A stretch of DNA of 64,000 nucleotides, taken from positions 4,878,501 to 4,942,500 of the forward strand of contig NZ_JARUBL010000001.1 of NCBI RefSeq assembly GCF_029626155.1. The letters run 5' to 3'. Within the stretch, counting starts at the first letter, position 1; each line of letters begins with the position of its first letter. Position numbers and translations under genes: made by a program. Source of the stretch: Solwaraspora sp. WMMD1047 (GTDB taxonomy: Bacteria; Actinomycetota; Actinomycetes; Mycobacteriales; Micromonosporaceae). This document shows positions 16,469-25,341 of this stretch, piece after piece. The notes under the pieces are model-generated. The model had not been told where the DNA came from. It did not search any database and saw only the letters and a list, made by a program, of their open reading frames with translations.

Positions 16469-17809
16469 ATGCCGAGCGGGCCACAGCCCGCCGACCTCGC
16501 CGACGTCCGGGCCACCAACCTCGCCGTCGTGCTCCGCTACGTCCGGGCCAACGCGCCCTGCTCGCGGGCGGACATCGCCGCCGCCACCGGGCTCAACAAG
16601 GCCACCGTCTCCAGCCTGGTCGCCGACCTGATCGAACGCCGGCTGATCCGGGAGACCGGGCTCACCGAGAACCGGATCGGCCGCCCCGCGACCATGCTGG
16701 TGCTCGACGGCCAGCCCTACGCCGCCATCGGGCTGGAGGTCAACGCCGACCAGCTCACCGTGCACGCCGTCGACCTGGCCGGCACCGAACTGCTCTCCTG
16801 GCGGCGGGCCTTCCCCGGGCTCGACGCGCCGCCCGGCCGCGCGGTGAGCACCATCGCCGCCCTGGCCGGCCGGGCGGTCAACCGGGTCGGCGCGCAGGGC
16901 CGGCGGGTGCTCGGGCTGACCGTCGGCGTCCCCGGGCTGGTCGACGGGACCGGGACGGTCCGGCTCGCCACCGGGCTCGGCTGGCGGGACGTGCCACTCG
17001 CCGCCGAGCTGCGGCGCGCGATGCGCGACCCGCAGTTCGAGGTGGCGGTGGAGAACGACGCCAACCTCGCCGCCCTGGCCGAACACCGGCAGGGCCCGTA
17101 CGCCGGCACCGACAACCTGGTGCACCTGACCGGCGGCGCGGGCATCGGCGCCGGGGTGGTGGCCGACGGTCGGCTGCTGCGCGGCGGCCGCGGCTTCGCC
17201 GGCGAACTCGGTCACGTGCCGCTCGACCCCGCCGGCCCGCCCTGCCCCTGCGGCCGGCGCGGCTGCCTGGAGGCGGTGGCCGGCATCCCCGCCCTGGTGC
17301 GGCGGGTCCTCCCGGACACCGCCGAGGACGGTCCGCTCACCGACTTCGCCCCGGAGGTGGAACGCATCCGGGGCAGCGCCCGGCAGGGCGACCGGGCCAC
17401 CCTGACCGCGCTCGACGAGGTCGGCCGGCAGCTCGGGTACGCCGCCTCCCTGCTGGTCAACCTGGTCAACCCCGAGGTGGTGCTGCTCGGCGGCTACTTC
17501 GTGGACCTGGCGCCGTGGCTGCTGCCGGCCGCCGAGGCGGAGCTGGCCGCCCGGGCGATCGCCCCGGAGGCCGGCGGCTGCCGGCTGGTCGCCTCCACCC
17601 TCGGCCCGGGGGCCGCCGCCGCGGGCGGCGCCGCCCGCACCCTCGCTTTGGTCGACGCGGGCCGGTTGCCGCCCGTCGGATCGGCTCCCACCACCCCGGC
17701 CCGGCCGGCCGAGCCAACCGGCGTCTCCGGGACCGGGCCGGCGACCGCCGTGACCGGTCCGACCCCCGCCACCCCCGCCACCCCCGCCACCGCGGTCGCC
17801 GCCGGCTGA
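16469..17809 (+). CDS. ROK-family transcriptional repressor (XylR/NagC-like)
   Basis: A 446-residue sugar-responsive repressor. Winged helix at about 15-75 (CSRADIAAATGLNKATVSSLVADLIERRLIRE region), then an actin-like ROK fold: AIGLEVNADQLTVHAVDLAG, VENDANLAALAEH, LTGGAGIGAGVVADG and the zinc-binding GPPCPCGRRGCLEAV. The C-terminal 40 residues are a Pro/Ala/Thr tail that homologues generally lack. ATG 16469 is chosen; TTG 16460, three codons upstream, is closer to GGGGAG and may be the real start. Ligand unknown; xylose or glucose fits the GH31/GH42 context. It faces the transporter operon across a shared operator. Confidence 0.87.
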   Translation: MPSGPQPADLADVRATNLAVVLRYVRANAPCSRADIAAATGLNKATVSSLVADLIERRLIRETGLTENRIGRPATMLVLDGQPYAAIGLEVNADQLTVHAVDLAGTELLSWRRAFPGLDAPPGRAVSTIAALAGRAVNRVGAQGRRVLGLTVGVPGLVDGTGTVRLATGLGWRDVPLAAELRRAMRDPQFEVAVENDANLAALAEHRQGPYAGTDNLVHLTGGAGIGAGVVADGRLLRGGRGFAGELGHVPLDPAGPPCPCGRRGCLEAVAGIPALVRRVLPDTAEDGPLTDFAPEVERIRGSARQGDRATLTALDEVGRQLGYAASLLVNLVNPEVVLLGGYFVDLAPWLLPAAEAELAARAIAPEAGGCRLVASTLGPGAAAAGGAARTLALVDAGRLPPVGSAPTTPARPAEPTGVSGTGPATAVTGPTPATPATPATAVAAG

Positions 17810-17971
17810 CCGGCCGAAAGAGCGGTCCGGGCCGGGCTCCCGGCGATGATGGCGACCAATTCGCCGGCCGGAAACCCTTGACCCGTCCGGCCCGGTGGTG
17901 GAACCTCGAATTGCCTCTGTCGTAACACGTGGGAAACCACCATCGCGGCCGGGCGATTTTTCACACGGTCG

Positions 17972-17985
17972 TCGAAGCGCTTCGA
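17972..17985. promoter_or_regulatory. LacI-type operator 1 upstream of GH3
   Basis: Perfect 14-bp palindrome TCGAAGCGCTTCGA with the central CG typical of LacI-family sites. An identical copy lies exactly 70 bases downstream, about seven helical turns, which would allow looping or cooperative binding. Confidence 0.7.
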
Positions 17986-18041
17986 GCTTCCCGGGCTGGC
18001 GGCCACCCCCCGTATCACCCCGCCATGCCCTCAACACCAAT

Positions 18042-18055
18042 TCGAAGCGCTTCGA
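18042..18055. promoter_or_regulatory. LacI-type operator 2 upstream of GH3
   Basis: Second perfect copy of TCGAAGCGCTTCGA, 50 bases before the GH3 start codon. Probable target of the LacI protein encoded directly after GH3. The region 17810-18105 holds only these sites. Confidence 0.72.
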
Positions 18056-18105
18056 CGGATCCCCTCCTGGGACGCCGGCCGAAGATCACGAAAGGTGATC
18101 GACAG

Positions 18106-21033
18106 ATGAGCGACAGCACCTTCCGCGACCCCGACCTACCGCTGGACGACCGCGTCACCGACCTGCTGGGTCGGCTCACCCTCGACGAGAAGGTCGCGCT
18201 GCTGCACCAGCACCAGGCCCCGGTCCCCCGGCTCGGCGTACCCGCGTTCCGCACCGGCACGGAGGCGCTGCACGGCATGGCGTGGCTCGGCCCCGCCACC
18301 GTCTTCCCGCAGGCCGTGGGGCTCGCCGCGAGCTGGAACCCCGAGCTGATCCGGGCGGTCGGCTCGGCGGTCGGCGACGAGGTGCGCGGCCTGCACCACA
18401 AGGACCCGACCCGGGCCGGGCTGAACGTCTGGGCACCGGTGGTCAACCCGCTGCGCGACCCGCGCTGGGGCCGCAACGAGGAGGGCTACTCGGAGGACCC
18501 CTGGCTGACCGGCGTACTCGGCACCGCGTACGCCGCCGGCCTGCGCGGCGACCACCCCCGCTACCTGCGGACCGCCCCCACCCTGAAGCACTTCCTCGGC
18601 TACAACAACGAGACCGACCGCTGCCTGACCTCCAGCAACCTGCCACCCCGGGTGCTGCACGAGTACGAGCTACCCGCCTTCCGCGCCCCCCTCGCCGCCG
18701 GCGCGGCGGTCGCCGTGATGGCCTCCTACAACCTCGTCAACGGCCGGCCCGCGCACCTGAGCCCGCTCATCGACACCGAGCTGCGCGGGTACGCCGACCA
18801 GGAGATCATGGTGGTCGGCGACGCCGCCGCGGTCTCCAACATCGCCGGCGCCCAGGGCTTCCACGCCGACCACCCCAGCGGCTACGCCGCCGCGCTGCGC
18901 GCCGGCATCGACAACTTCACCGAGGACGACGCCGACTCCCGGCCGACCATCGACCGGATCACCGAGGCGCTGCGGCGCGGCCTGCTCGACGAAGCGGACG
19001 TGGACCGCGCGGTCCGGCGCATCCTGCACGTCCGGTTCCGGCTCGGCGAGTTCGACCCGCCAGCGGCCAACCCGTACGCCGCCGTCACCGCCGACGTCAT
19101 CAACTGCCCGGCGCACCAGGACCTGGCCCGGGAGGCCGCCCGGCAGTCCGTCGTGCTGCTGCGCAACGACGGGCTGCTCCCGCTGACCGCCGGCGGCACC
19201 CGGGTCGCGGTGCTCGGCCCGCTCGCCGACACCGTCCACCAGGACTGGTACAGCGGCACCCCGCCGTACACCGTCTCCGCCCTCGACGGGCTGACCGCCC
19301 GGTTCGGCGCCGACGCGGTCGTCCACCACCCCGGCGTGGACCGGATCGCGCTGCGCCCGTACGGCGCGGCCGGCGCGCCGGTGCGGGCCGGCGACGGACC
19401 GGCCGGCGCCCCGCTCACCACCGCCCCCGCCGGGTCCCCCGGATCGGCCGAGGCCGGCGCCCGGACCTGGTTCGACGTCTTCGAGTGGGGACCAGGCGTC
19501 GTCGCGCTGCGCAGCGTCGCCAACGGCCGGCACGTCGGCGTCGACGCCCGCGGGCTGCTCGTCAACGACCGGCCCGGTCCCGGCGAGTGGGTGGTCCGGG
19601 AGACGTTCCGACTGGTCGACCGGCCGGCCGGCGGGACCGCCCTGCACCACCTGGCCAGCGACCGCTACGTGCTCGTCGGCCCGGACGGTGAACTGCGGGC
19701 CGAAGCGACCGGCCTCGCCGAGGCGACCGGCTTCGTCATCGACGTGGTCGTTGACGGCGCCCGGGCGGCGGCCGCCGCGGCCCGGGCGGCCGATGTCGCG
19801 GTCGTCGTGCTGGGCAACCACCCGATGGTCTGCGGCCGGGAGACCGAGGACCGCACCGGCCTGGCGCTGCCGCCCGCCCAGGAGGCGCTGCTGCACGCCG
19901 TCCACACCGCCAACCCGCGGACCGTCCTGGTGCTGTCCAGCAGCTACCCGTACGCGGTCGGCTGGGCCGACGACCACCTGCCGGCGGTGCTCTGGTCGGC
20001 GCACGGCGGCCAGGAGTACGGCCACGCGTTGGCGGCCGTGCTGGCCGGCGACGCCGACCCCGGCGGCCGGCTCACCCAGACCTGGTACCGGGACGCCACC
20101 GAGCTGCCCGACCTGCTCGACTACGACATCATCGCCACCGACGCCACCTACCTGTACTACCGGGGCGCGCCGCTCTACCCGTTCGGGCACGGCCTGAGCT
20201 ACACCACCTTCGCCTACTCCGAGCTGCGGCTGGGCGCCGGGCAGGTGGACGCCGACGGGGAGGTCGAGGTCTCGGTGCGGGTGACGAACACCGGCCCCCG
20301 GGCCGGCGAGGAGGTGGTGCAGCTCTACACCCGGCAACGCCGGTCCCGGGTCAAGCAGCCGCTGCGTCAGCTGCGCGGCTTCGCCCGGGTGGCCCTCGAC
20401 GCCGGGGCGTCCACCACGGTCCGGTTCCGGCTGCGCGCCGCCGACCTGGCGTACTGGGACGTCACCCGGGGCCGGTACGTGGTGGAGCGCGCCCGGCACA
20501 CGGTGGCGGTCGGCCGCTCCTGCGCCGACCTGGCGCTGTCCGCGCCGCTGTCGGTGCGCGGCGAGCCGGTGGCGCACCGCGCACCGCTGGCCGGTCCGCT
20601 GCGGGCCACCGACCACGACGAGTACGCCGGCACGGTCCCGCTGCCCGACGACAACGGCGGCGGGGCGGTCACCGCCTGGGAGCCGGGCGGCTGGCTGCGG
20701 TTCTCCGGGGTGGACTTCGGCGCCGGGGTCGGCGGCGTGACCGCGCGGGTGGCCGGACGGTCCGGCGCGGGCGGGACCGGCACCCTGACCCTGCGGCTGG
20801 ACGACCCGGTGGCCGGGCCGGTGGCCGGGACGGTACCGGTGCCGGCCGGCGGTGGTGACCGGCTGGCCTGGCGGGAGGTGGCCGGCCGCTGGCTCGGCGG
20901 GGTGACCGGAGTACGAGACCTGTACCTGCTCTTCGACGCGCCGGGCGCTACGGTGAGTTGGCTCGCCTTCGACGCCGAGGCGCGGGCCGATGCGGACGGC
21001 GACCGGTCCGCGGCTGGGAGTGGAGGGTCCTAG
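18106..21033 (+). CDS. GH3 beta-glycosidase with inserted lectin-like domain and C-terminal CBM6
   Basis: A 975-residue family 3 enzyme (beta-glucosidase or beta-xylosidase) without signal peptide. N-terminal barrel about 1-300 (KVALLHQHQAPVPRLGVPAF, NPLRDPRWGRNEEGYSEDP, LKHFLGYNNE); the likely nucleophile is D239 in MVVGDAAAVSN, where most relatives have SDW. The alpha/beta sandwich is interrupted at about 455-550 by a beta-rich insert (VVALRSVANGRHVGVDARGL...) resembling fascin/RICIN-like folds. A fibronectin-III-like domain (about 710-800) and a CBM6-like module (about 840-965) follow. ATG 18106 has AAAGGTG upstream. The stop overlaps the LacI start (TAGTG). Twin operators precede it. Confidence 0.87.
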   Translation: MSDSTFRDPDLPLDDRVTDLLGRLTLDEKVALLHQHQAPVPRLGVPAFRTGTEALHGMAWLGPATVFPQAVGLAASWNPELIRAVGSAVGDEVRGLHHKDPTRAGLNVWAPVVNPLRDPRWGRNEEGYSEDPWLTGVLGTAYAAGLRGDHPRYLRTAPTLKHFLGYNNETDRCLTSSNLPPRVLHEYELPAFRAPLAAGAAVAVMASYNLVNGRPAHLSPLIDTELRGYADQEIMVVGDAAAVSNIAGAQGFHADHPSGYAAALRAGIDNFTEDDADSRPTIDRITEALRRGLLDEADVDRAVRRILHVRFRLGEFDPPAANPYAAVTADVINCPAHQDLAREAARQSVVLLRNDGLLPLTAGGTRVAVLGPLADTVHQDWYSGTPPYTVSALDGLTARFGADAVVHHPGVDRIALRPYGAAGAPVRAGDGPAGAPLTTAPAGSPGSAEAGARTWFDVFEWGPGVVALRSVANGRHVGVDARGLLVNDRPGPGEWVVRETFRLVDRPAGGTALHHLASDRYVLVGPDGELRAEATGLAEATGFVIDVVVDGARAAAAAARAADVAVVVLGNHPMVCGRETEDRTGLALPPAQEALLHAVHTANPRTVLVLSSSYPYAVGWADDHLPAVLWSAHGGQEYGHALAAVLAGDADPGGRLTQTWYRDATELPDLLDYDIIATDATYLYYRGAPLYPFGHGLSYTTFAYSELRLGAGQVDADGEVEVSVRVTNTGPRAGEEVVQLYTRQRRSRVKQPLRQLRGFARVALDAGASTTVRFRLRAADLAYWDVTRGRYVVERARHTVAVGRSCADLALSAPLSVRGEPVAHRAPLAGPLRATDHDEYAGTVPLPDDNGGGAVTAWEPGGWLRFSGVDFGAGVGGVTARVAGRSGAGGTGTLTLRLDDPVAGPVAGTVPVPAGGGDRLAWREVAGRWLGGVTGVRDLYLLFDAPGATVSWLAFDAEARADADGDRSAAGSGGS

Positions 21034-22145
21034 TGTCCGATCCGTCGCAGGCCACCGAACCCGCCGGCCAGGGCGGCGAACCGGCCAAGCGGCCGGACAT
21101 GGTGACGATCGCCGACGTCGCCCGGCACGCCGGGGTGGCGGTGAGCACCGTGTCCTACGTGCTCAGTGGCAAGCGGGCGATCTCCGCCACCACCCGCGAG
21201 CGGGTGCGGGCGAGCGTACGCGCGCTCGGCTACCATCCGAACGCCGGCGCCCGGGCGCTGGCCAGCCGCCGCGCGAACGTGATCGCGCTGGTGCTGCCGC
21301 TGCGGTCCGGGATGCACCTGCCGGTGCTGATGCAGTTCGCCACGGCGGTGGTCACCACCGCCCGGCAGTTCGACCACGACGTGCTGCTGGTCACCGCCGA
21401 CGAGGGTCCGGCCGGGCTGCGGCGGATCGCGGCCAGCGCGATGGTGGACGGCATCGTGCTGATGGACGTCGAGATGCGCGACGACCGGGTGCCGTTGCTG
21501 CGTGAGCTGGCCCGACCGAGTGTCCTGATCGGCTTCCCGGCCGACGCCGCCGGGCTGACCTGCGTCGACCTCGACTTCTACCGGGCCGGCCGCGCCTGCG
21601 TGGAGCATCTGGCCGGGCTGGGACACCGGCGGATCGCCCTGCTCGGCGCGCCGTCCGTGGTCTATGACCGGGACACCGGCTTCGCCCACCGGACCCGGGC
21701 CGGATTCGCCGAGACGGCCCGGGAGCTGGGCATCGCCGCGGTCGCCCAGCCGTGCGAGGAGAACTTCGACGCGGTACGCCGGGAGCTGGCCGGGCTGCTG
21801 GACCGGCATCCGGACCTCTCCGCCCTGGTGGTGCACAACGAGGCGGCGGTCGGGCAGGTGCTGGCCGCGCTCACCGCCCTCGGCCGGTCGGTGCCGGCCG
21901 ACATGTCGGTGCTGGCGATCTGCCCGGACGAGGTGGCCGAGCGGGCCAGCCCGGCACTGACCTCGGTGCTGGTCCCGGCCGAGGAGGTCGGTCGGCAGGC
22001 GGTGTCGCTGGTGATGCGCAAGCTGGAGGGGGAGGCCGTGCCCGAGTCGACGCTGCTCGATCCCCGGCTGACCCTGCGGGCCAGCACCGCGCCACCGGCC
22101 GCCGCGGCCGACCGGCGCGTCCTTGCTCCCGGTCGCCGTGGATGA
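21033..22145 (+). CDS. LacI-family transcriptional regulator
   Basis: A 370-residue regulator with N-terminal LacI helix-turn-helix (VTIADVARHAGVAVSTVSYVLSGKRAISATTRERV, residues about 22-56, hinge near NAGARALASRRANVIALVLP) and a periplasmic-binding-protein-like sensor domain. GTG 21033 shares a base with the GH3 stop, so the genes are cotranscribed and coupled; GGAGGG lies upstream. The natural target is the pair of TCGAAGCGCTTCGA palindromes before GH3, which would make a negative feedback loop released by an oligosaccharide or sugar. Ligand unknown. Confidence 0.88.
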   Translation: MSDPSQATEPAGQGGEPAKRPDMVTIADVARHAGVAVSTVSYVLSGKRAISATTRERVRASVRALGYHPNAGARALASRRANVIALVLPLRSGMHLPVLMQFATAVVTTARQFDHDVLLVTADEGPAGLRRIAASAMVDGIVLMDVEMRDDRVPLLRELARPSVLIGFPADAAGLTCVDLDFYRAGRACVEHLAGLGHRRIALLGAPSVVYDRDTGFAHRTRAGFAETARELGIAAVAQPCEENFDAVRRELAGLLDRHPDLSALVVHNEAAVGQVLAALTALGRSVPADMSVLAICPDEVAERASPALTSVLVPAEEVGRQAVSLVMRKLEGEAVPESTLLDPRLTLRASTAPPAAAADRRVLAPGRRG

Positions 22146-22157
22146 TCGACTCAGTCC

Positions 22158-23594
22158 ATGGCCGCGCACATGGACGCCGAGGAGTTCCGCCGCAACGGGT
22201 ACGCCGTCGTCGACTGGATCGCCGACTACTGGACCACCCTGGCCGACCGGCCGGTCACCTCGGCCGACCCGCCGGGGACGGTGGCCGCGCTGCTGCCGAC
22301 CGGGCCGCCGGAGCGGGGCGAGAGCTTCGAGGAGATCCTGGCCGACCTGGACCGGGTCATCACCCCGGGGCTGACCCACTGGCAGCACCCGGGCTTCTTC
22401 GGCTACTTCCCCGCCAACACCTCCGGCCCGAGCGTGCTCGGCGACCTGGTCGCGGCCGGTCTCGGCGTACAGGGGATGCTCTGGGCGACCGGACCGGCCT
22501 GCACCGAGGTGGAGACGGTGATGCTGGACTGGCTGGCCGAGCTGCTCGACCTGCCGGCAGGGTTCCGCTCCACCGGCCCGGGCGGCGGGGTGATCCAGGA
22601 CTCCGCCTCGTCGGCCACCCTGGTGGCCACTCTGGTCGCGCTGCACCGGGCCGGCGGCGGCCGGTGGCGGTCGGCCGGGGTGGACCGGCGGTACCGGGTC
22701 TACACCTCCACCCAGGGGCACTCCTCGATCGAGAAGGCGGCCCGCATCGCCGGGCTGGGCGACGCCGGGGTGCACCAGGTCGGCGTCGACCCGGCCACCC
22801 TCGCGATGGACCCGGTGGCGTTGCGGGCGGCGATCGAGGCGGACCGGGCCGCCGGCGCCCACCCGACGCTCGTGGTGGCGACCGTCGGCACCACCTCGAC
22901 CACCGCGATCGACCCGCTGCCCGCGATCGGCGAGGTCTGCCGGGAGTACGGCGTGTGGCTGCACGTCGACGCCGCCTACGCCGGGTCGGCCGCGATCTGC
23001 CCGGAGCTGCGCTGGACGCACACCGGCCTGGAGTACGCCGACTCGTACTGCTTCGACCCGCACAAGTGGCTGCTGACCGGCTTCGACTGCGACGCGTTCT
23101 GGGTCGCCGACCGGGCCGAGCTGATCGACGCGCTCAGTGTGCTGCCGGAGTATCTGCGCAACGCCGCGACCGAGTCCGGCGCGGTGCTGGACTACCGGGA
23201 CTGGCAGGTCCCGCTGGGCCGGCGGTTCCGGGCGTTGAAGCTCTGGTTCGTGCTGCGCTGGTACGGCGCCGAAGGGCTGCGCGCGCACGTGCGGTCCGGG
23301 GTGCGGCTGGCCGCCGGCTTCGCCGACCGGGTACGCGCCGACGACCGGTTCGAGGTGGTCGCGGCGCATCCGTTCTCGCTGGTCTGCTTCCGGTTACGCG
23401 ACACCGGCGACGGCGCCGACTCCGACGCGCGCAACGCCGACCTGCTGGCCCGGGTCAACGCGACCGGCCGGATCCAGTTGACGCACACCCGGGTGGCCGG
23501 CCGCCACACCCTCCGGCTGGCGGTCGGCTCGCCGCACACCGGGCCGGAGCACGTCACCGAGGCGTGGGAGCTGATCAATTCACTGGCCAGGTGA
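22158..23594 (+). CDS. PLP-dependent aromatic-L-amino-acid decarboxylase
   Basis: A 478-residue group II decarboxylase converting an aromatic amino acid (Trp, Tyr, Phe or DOPA) to the amine. The PLP lysine is K303 in SYCFDPHKWLLTGFDC; HVDAAYAGSA carries the Asp that contacts the pyridine nitrogen; GLTHWQHPGFFGYFPANTS is the substrate-site motif of the family. Predicted cytosolic. ATG 22158 or 22170 may be used; no clear ribosome site decides. It begins 12 bases after the LacI stop, but function does not link it to that block. The last 20 bases overlap the convergent TauE gene. Confidence 0.87.
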   Translation: MAAHMDAEEFRRNGYAVVDWIADYWTTLADRPVTSADPPGTVAALLPTGPPERGESFEEILADLDRVITPGLTHWQHPGFFGYFPANTSGPSVLGDLVAAGLGVQGMLWATGPACTEVETVMLDWLAELLDLPAGFRSTGPGGGVIQDSASSATLVATLVALHRAGGGRWRSAGVDRRYRVYTSTQGHSSIEKAARIAGLGDAGVHQVGVDPATLAMDPVALRAAIEADRAAGAHPTLVVATVGTTSTTAIDPLPAIGEVCREYGVWLHVDAAYAGSAAICPELRWTHTGLEYADSYCFDPHKWLLTGFDCDAFWVADRAELIDALSVLPEYLRNAATESGAVLDYRDWQVPLGRRFRALKLWFVLRWYGAEGLRAHVRSGVRLAAGFADRVRADDRFEVVAAHPFSLVCFRLRDTGDGADSDARNADLLARVNATGRIQLTHTRVAGRHTLRLAVGSPHTGPEHVTEAWELINSLAR

Positions 23595-24675
23595 CCGTTG
23601 GCCCGCCGGCGGAATCCGACGCGGCGGCGGGCTGCCCGGCACCCGGCCGCCTGGCGTCCTCCTGCAGCTCGGCGCCGGGCCGCCCTCCGTCCTGCAACTC
23701 GGCGCCCGGCAGCCCGGCGCTCGGCAGCTCGGCGCCCGGCAGTTCGGCGCCCGGCAACTCGGCGCCCGGCGGGACGACGCCCGACGGGACGGCGGTGGCG
23801 GCTGCGGCGCGGCGGGAGTGGCGTAGCGCCCGGACCGCGAACGCGGTGGCGGTCAGCCAGCCGGCGACGATGACCAGGTAGACGGTCGACCGGTCGCCGG
23901 CCGGCACCAGGTCGAGCCCGTTCATCAGGGTACGGGCGTTGGTCAGCACGATGAGGCCACCGACCGCGGCGCCGAGCAGCTGGGCCGGCACGATCCGGAC
24001 CAGCCAGGCGGCGATCGGGGCGGCCACCAGGCCACCGGCGAGCAGGGCCGCGACCATCGGCAGCAGGAACCCGCCCGCTCCGAGCCCGATCAGGAAGCCG
24101 ACGCTGGCCGCGGCGGAGACGACGAACTCGCTGGCGTCGACCGATCCGATCACCTTGCGGGGCGCCATCCGCCCGGACACCAGCAGGGTCGGGGTGGCCA
24201 CCGGTCCCCAGCCGCCCCCACCGGTCGCGTCGACGAAGCCGGCGACCAGGCCGAGCGGGGCGAGGAACCGGCCGCGCAGCGGGCGTCGGGCTCGGGCCCG
24301 CACCGGCCGGGAGAAGCGGATCAGCAGGTAGCAGCCGAGGGCGAACAGGATGCCGGCCATCCAGGGCGCGGCCAGGTCGGTGGAGATCGAGCTGAGGAAG
24401 GTGGCGCCCGCGAACGCGCCGAGCGCGCCGGGCAGGGCGATCCGCCGGACCACAGCCCAGTCGACGTTGCCGAACCGCCAGTGCGCCACCCCGGAGGCGA
24501 GCGTGGTGCCGATCTCGGCCAGGTGCACCGAGGCGGAGGCGGTGGCGGGCGACACCGCAGCGAGCAGCAGCAGGGTGGTGGAGGTGACCCCGTACCCCAT
24601 GCCGAGCGCGCCGTCGACCAGCTGGGCGGCGAGGCCGACCAGCGCCAGCACCAGAAGTTTGCGCACCTGAACCAC
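23575..24675 (-). CDS. TauE/SafE-family sulfite or sulfonate exporter
   Basis: A membrane protein of 366 residues with about eight hydrophobic helices and the two inverted half-domains of the family (LVDGALGMGYGVTSTTLLL early; ATGGGGWGPVATPTLLVSG in the second half). It probably exports sulfite, thiosulfate or a sulfonate. GTG 24675 is the only suitable start, with AGGGA just upstream. The last 70 residues form an unusual Pro/Gly/Ala/Glu/Leu tail containing five pentapeptide repeats. It follows an Rrf2 regulator on the same strand, with a dyad between them, suggesting control by sulfur status. Confidence 0.85.
   Translation of the reverse strand: MVQVRKLLVLALVGLAAQLVDGALGMGYGVTSTTLLLLAAVSPATASASVHLAEIGTTLASGVAHWRFGNVDWAVVRRIALPGALGAFAGATFLSSISTDLAAPWMAGILFALGCYLLIRFSRPVRARARRPLRGRFLAPLGLVAGFVDATGGGGWGPVATPTLLVSGRMAPRKVIGSVDASEFVVSAAASVGFLIGLGAGGFLLPMVAALLAGGLVAAPIAAWLVRIVPAQLLGAAVGGLIVLTNARTLMNGLDLVPAGDRSTVYLVIVAGWLTATAFAVRALRHSRRAAAATAVPSGVVPPGAELPGAELPGAELPSAGLPGAELQDGGRPGAELQEDARRPGAGQPAAASDSAGGPTVTWPVN
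23696..23770. repeat. Five tandem 15-bp repeats in the exporter gene
   Basis: Units 23696-23710, 23711-23725, 23726-23740, 23741-23755 and 23756-23770 are near-identical (type AACTCGGCGCCCGGC). On the minus strand they encode PGAEL-type pentapeptides in the C-terminal tail of the TauE/SafE protein. In-frame units suggest a tail that can vary in length without breaking the gene. Confidence 0.85.
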
Positions 24676-24708
24676 CTGTCCCTACTCGGCAATGCCTATT
24701 GTTTTGGT

Positions 24709-24724
24709 TATTCCTATCGGCATA
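24709..24724. promoter_or_regulatory. Dyad upstream of the exporter, candidate Rrf2 box
   Basis: TATTCC-n4-GGCATA is a dyad with one mismatch between the halves, in an AT-rich patch 34 bases before the exporter start. It lies just downstream of the Rrf2 gene and could be that regulator's target. Confidence 0.45.
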
Positions 24725-24803
24725 GTCGAGAATGCCGCCGGGCGGGGTGGCGGTCAAGAGTGTTCCGGTGGGTGGGAGCCCGACGGCGGTCAGGCCGGGT
24801 CGG

Positions 24804-25295
24804 TCAGGTCCAGGCGCTCGGGTCGGCGATCAGGTCGTGGACCCGTGGGGGCAGCTTCCCGGTCGCCACGTCGGCGACCGTGACCAGTTCGAGGATCTCC
24901 CGCTCACTGGCCCGCAACGCGATCCACACCTCCTGCAGCGCCCGCGCCGAACCCTGGTAGCCGAGGTCCTCCGGGCGCTGTCCCCGGATGTTGGCCAGTG
25001 GTCCGTCGATCACCCGGATCACCTCGGCCAGCGAAATCCCGTCGGCCGGCCGGGCCAGCCAGTAGCCGCCCTCGGGACCGCGCTGGGCGTGCACGATGCC
25101 GCCCCGGCGCAGTTGCAACAGGATGCTCTCCAGGAACTTCGGCGGGATGGCCTGGGCGCGGGCGATCTGCTCGGCGGTCACCGGGGTCGGCCGGCGCGGT
25201 GGCGTGCCGTCCGGATCGGCGGGGTCGGTCAGGGCGAGCGCCGCCAGCTCCGCGACGGCCCGCAACGCGTAGTCGACCCGGGCGGAGAGGCGCAT
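24804..25295 (-). CDS. Rrf2-family transcriptional regulator (CymR-like)
   Basis: A 163-residue Rrf2 protein: winged helix with MRLSARVDYALRAVAELA at the start and PPKFLESILLQLRRGGIVHAQRGPEGGYWLARP (about 50-83). The three-Cys Fe-S cluster motif of IscR/NsrR members is absent, so it belongs with CymR-like, cluster-free members that sense sulfur metabolism via partners. TAGCCT ends seven bases before ATG 25295, suggesting a leaderless message. Position before TauE/SafE supports a sulfur link, by inference. Confidence 0.85.
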   Translation of the reverse strand: MRLSARVDYALRAVAELAALALTDPADPDGTPPRRPTPVTAEQIARAQAIPPKFLESILLQLRRGGIVHAQRGPEGGYWLARPADGISLAEVIRVIDGPLANIRGQRPEDLGYQGSARALQEVWIALRASEREILELVTVADVATGKLPPRVHDLIADPSAWT

Positions 25296-25341
25296 GGCTC
25301 AAAGGCTAGTCGGCTTCACACCAACGGGTGACCCCAGGGCC

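Noticed and set aside
23696-23770. Independent repeat element or mobile repeat
   Set aside because: The units are in frame within the exporter gene and encode its tail.
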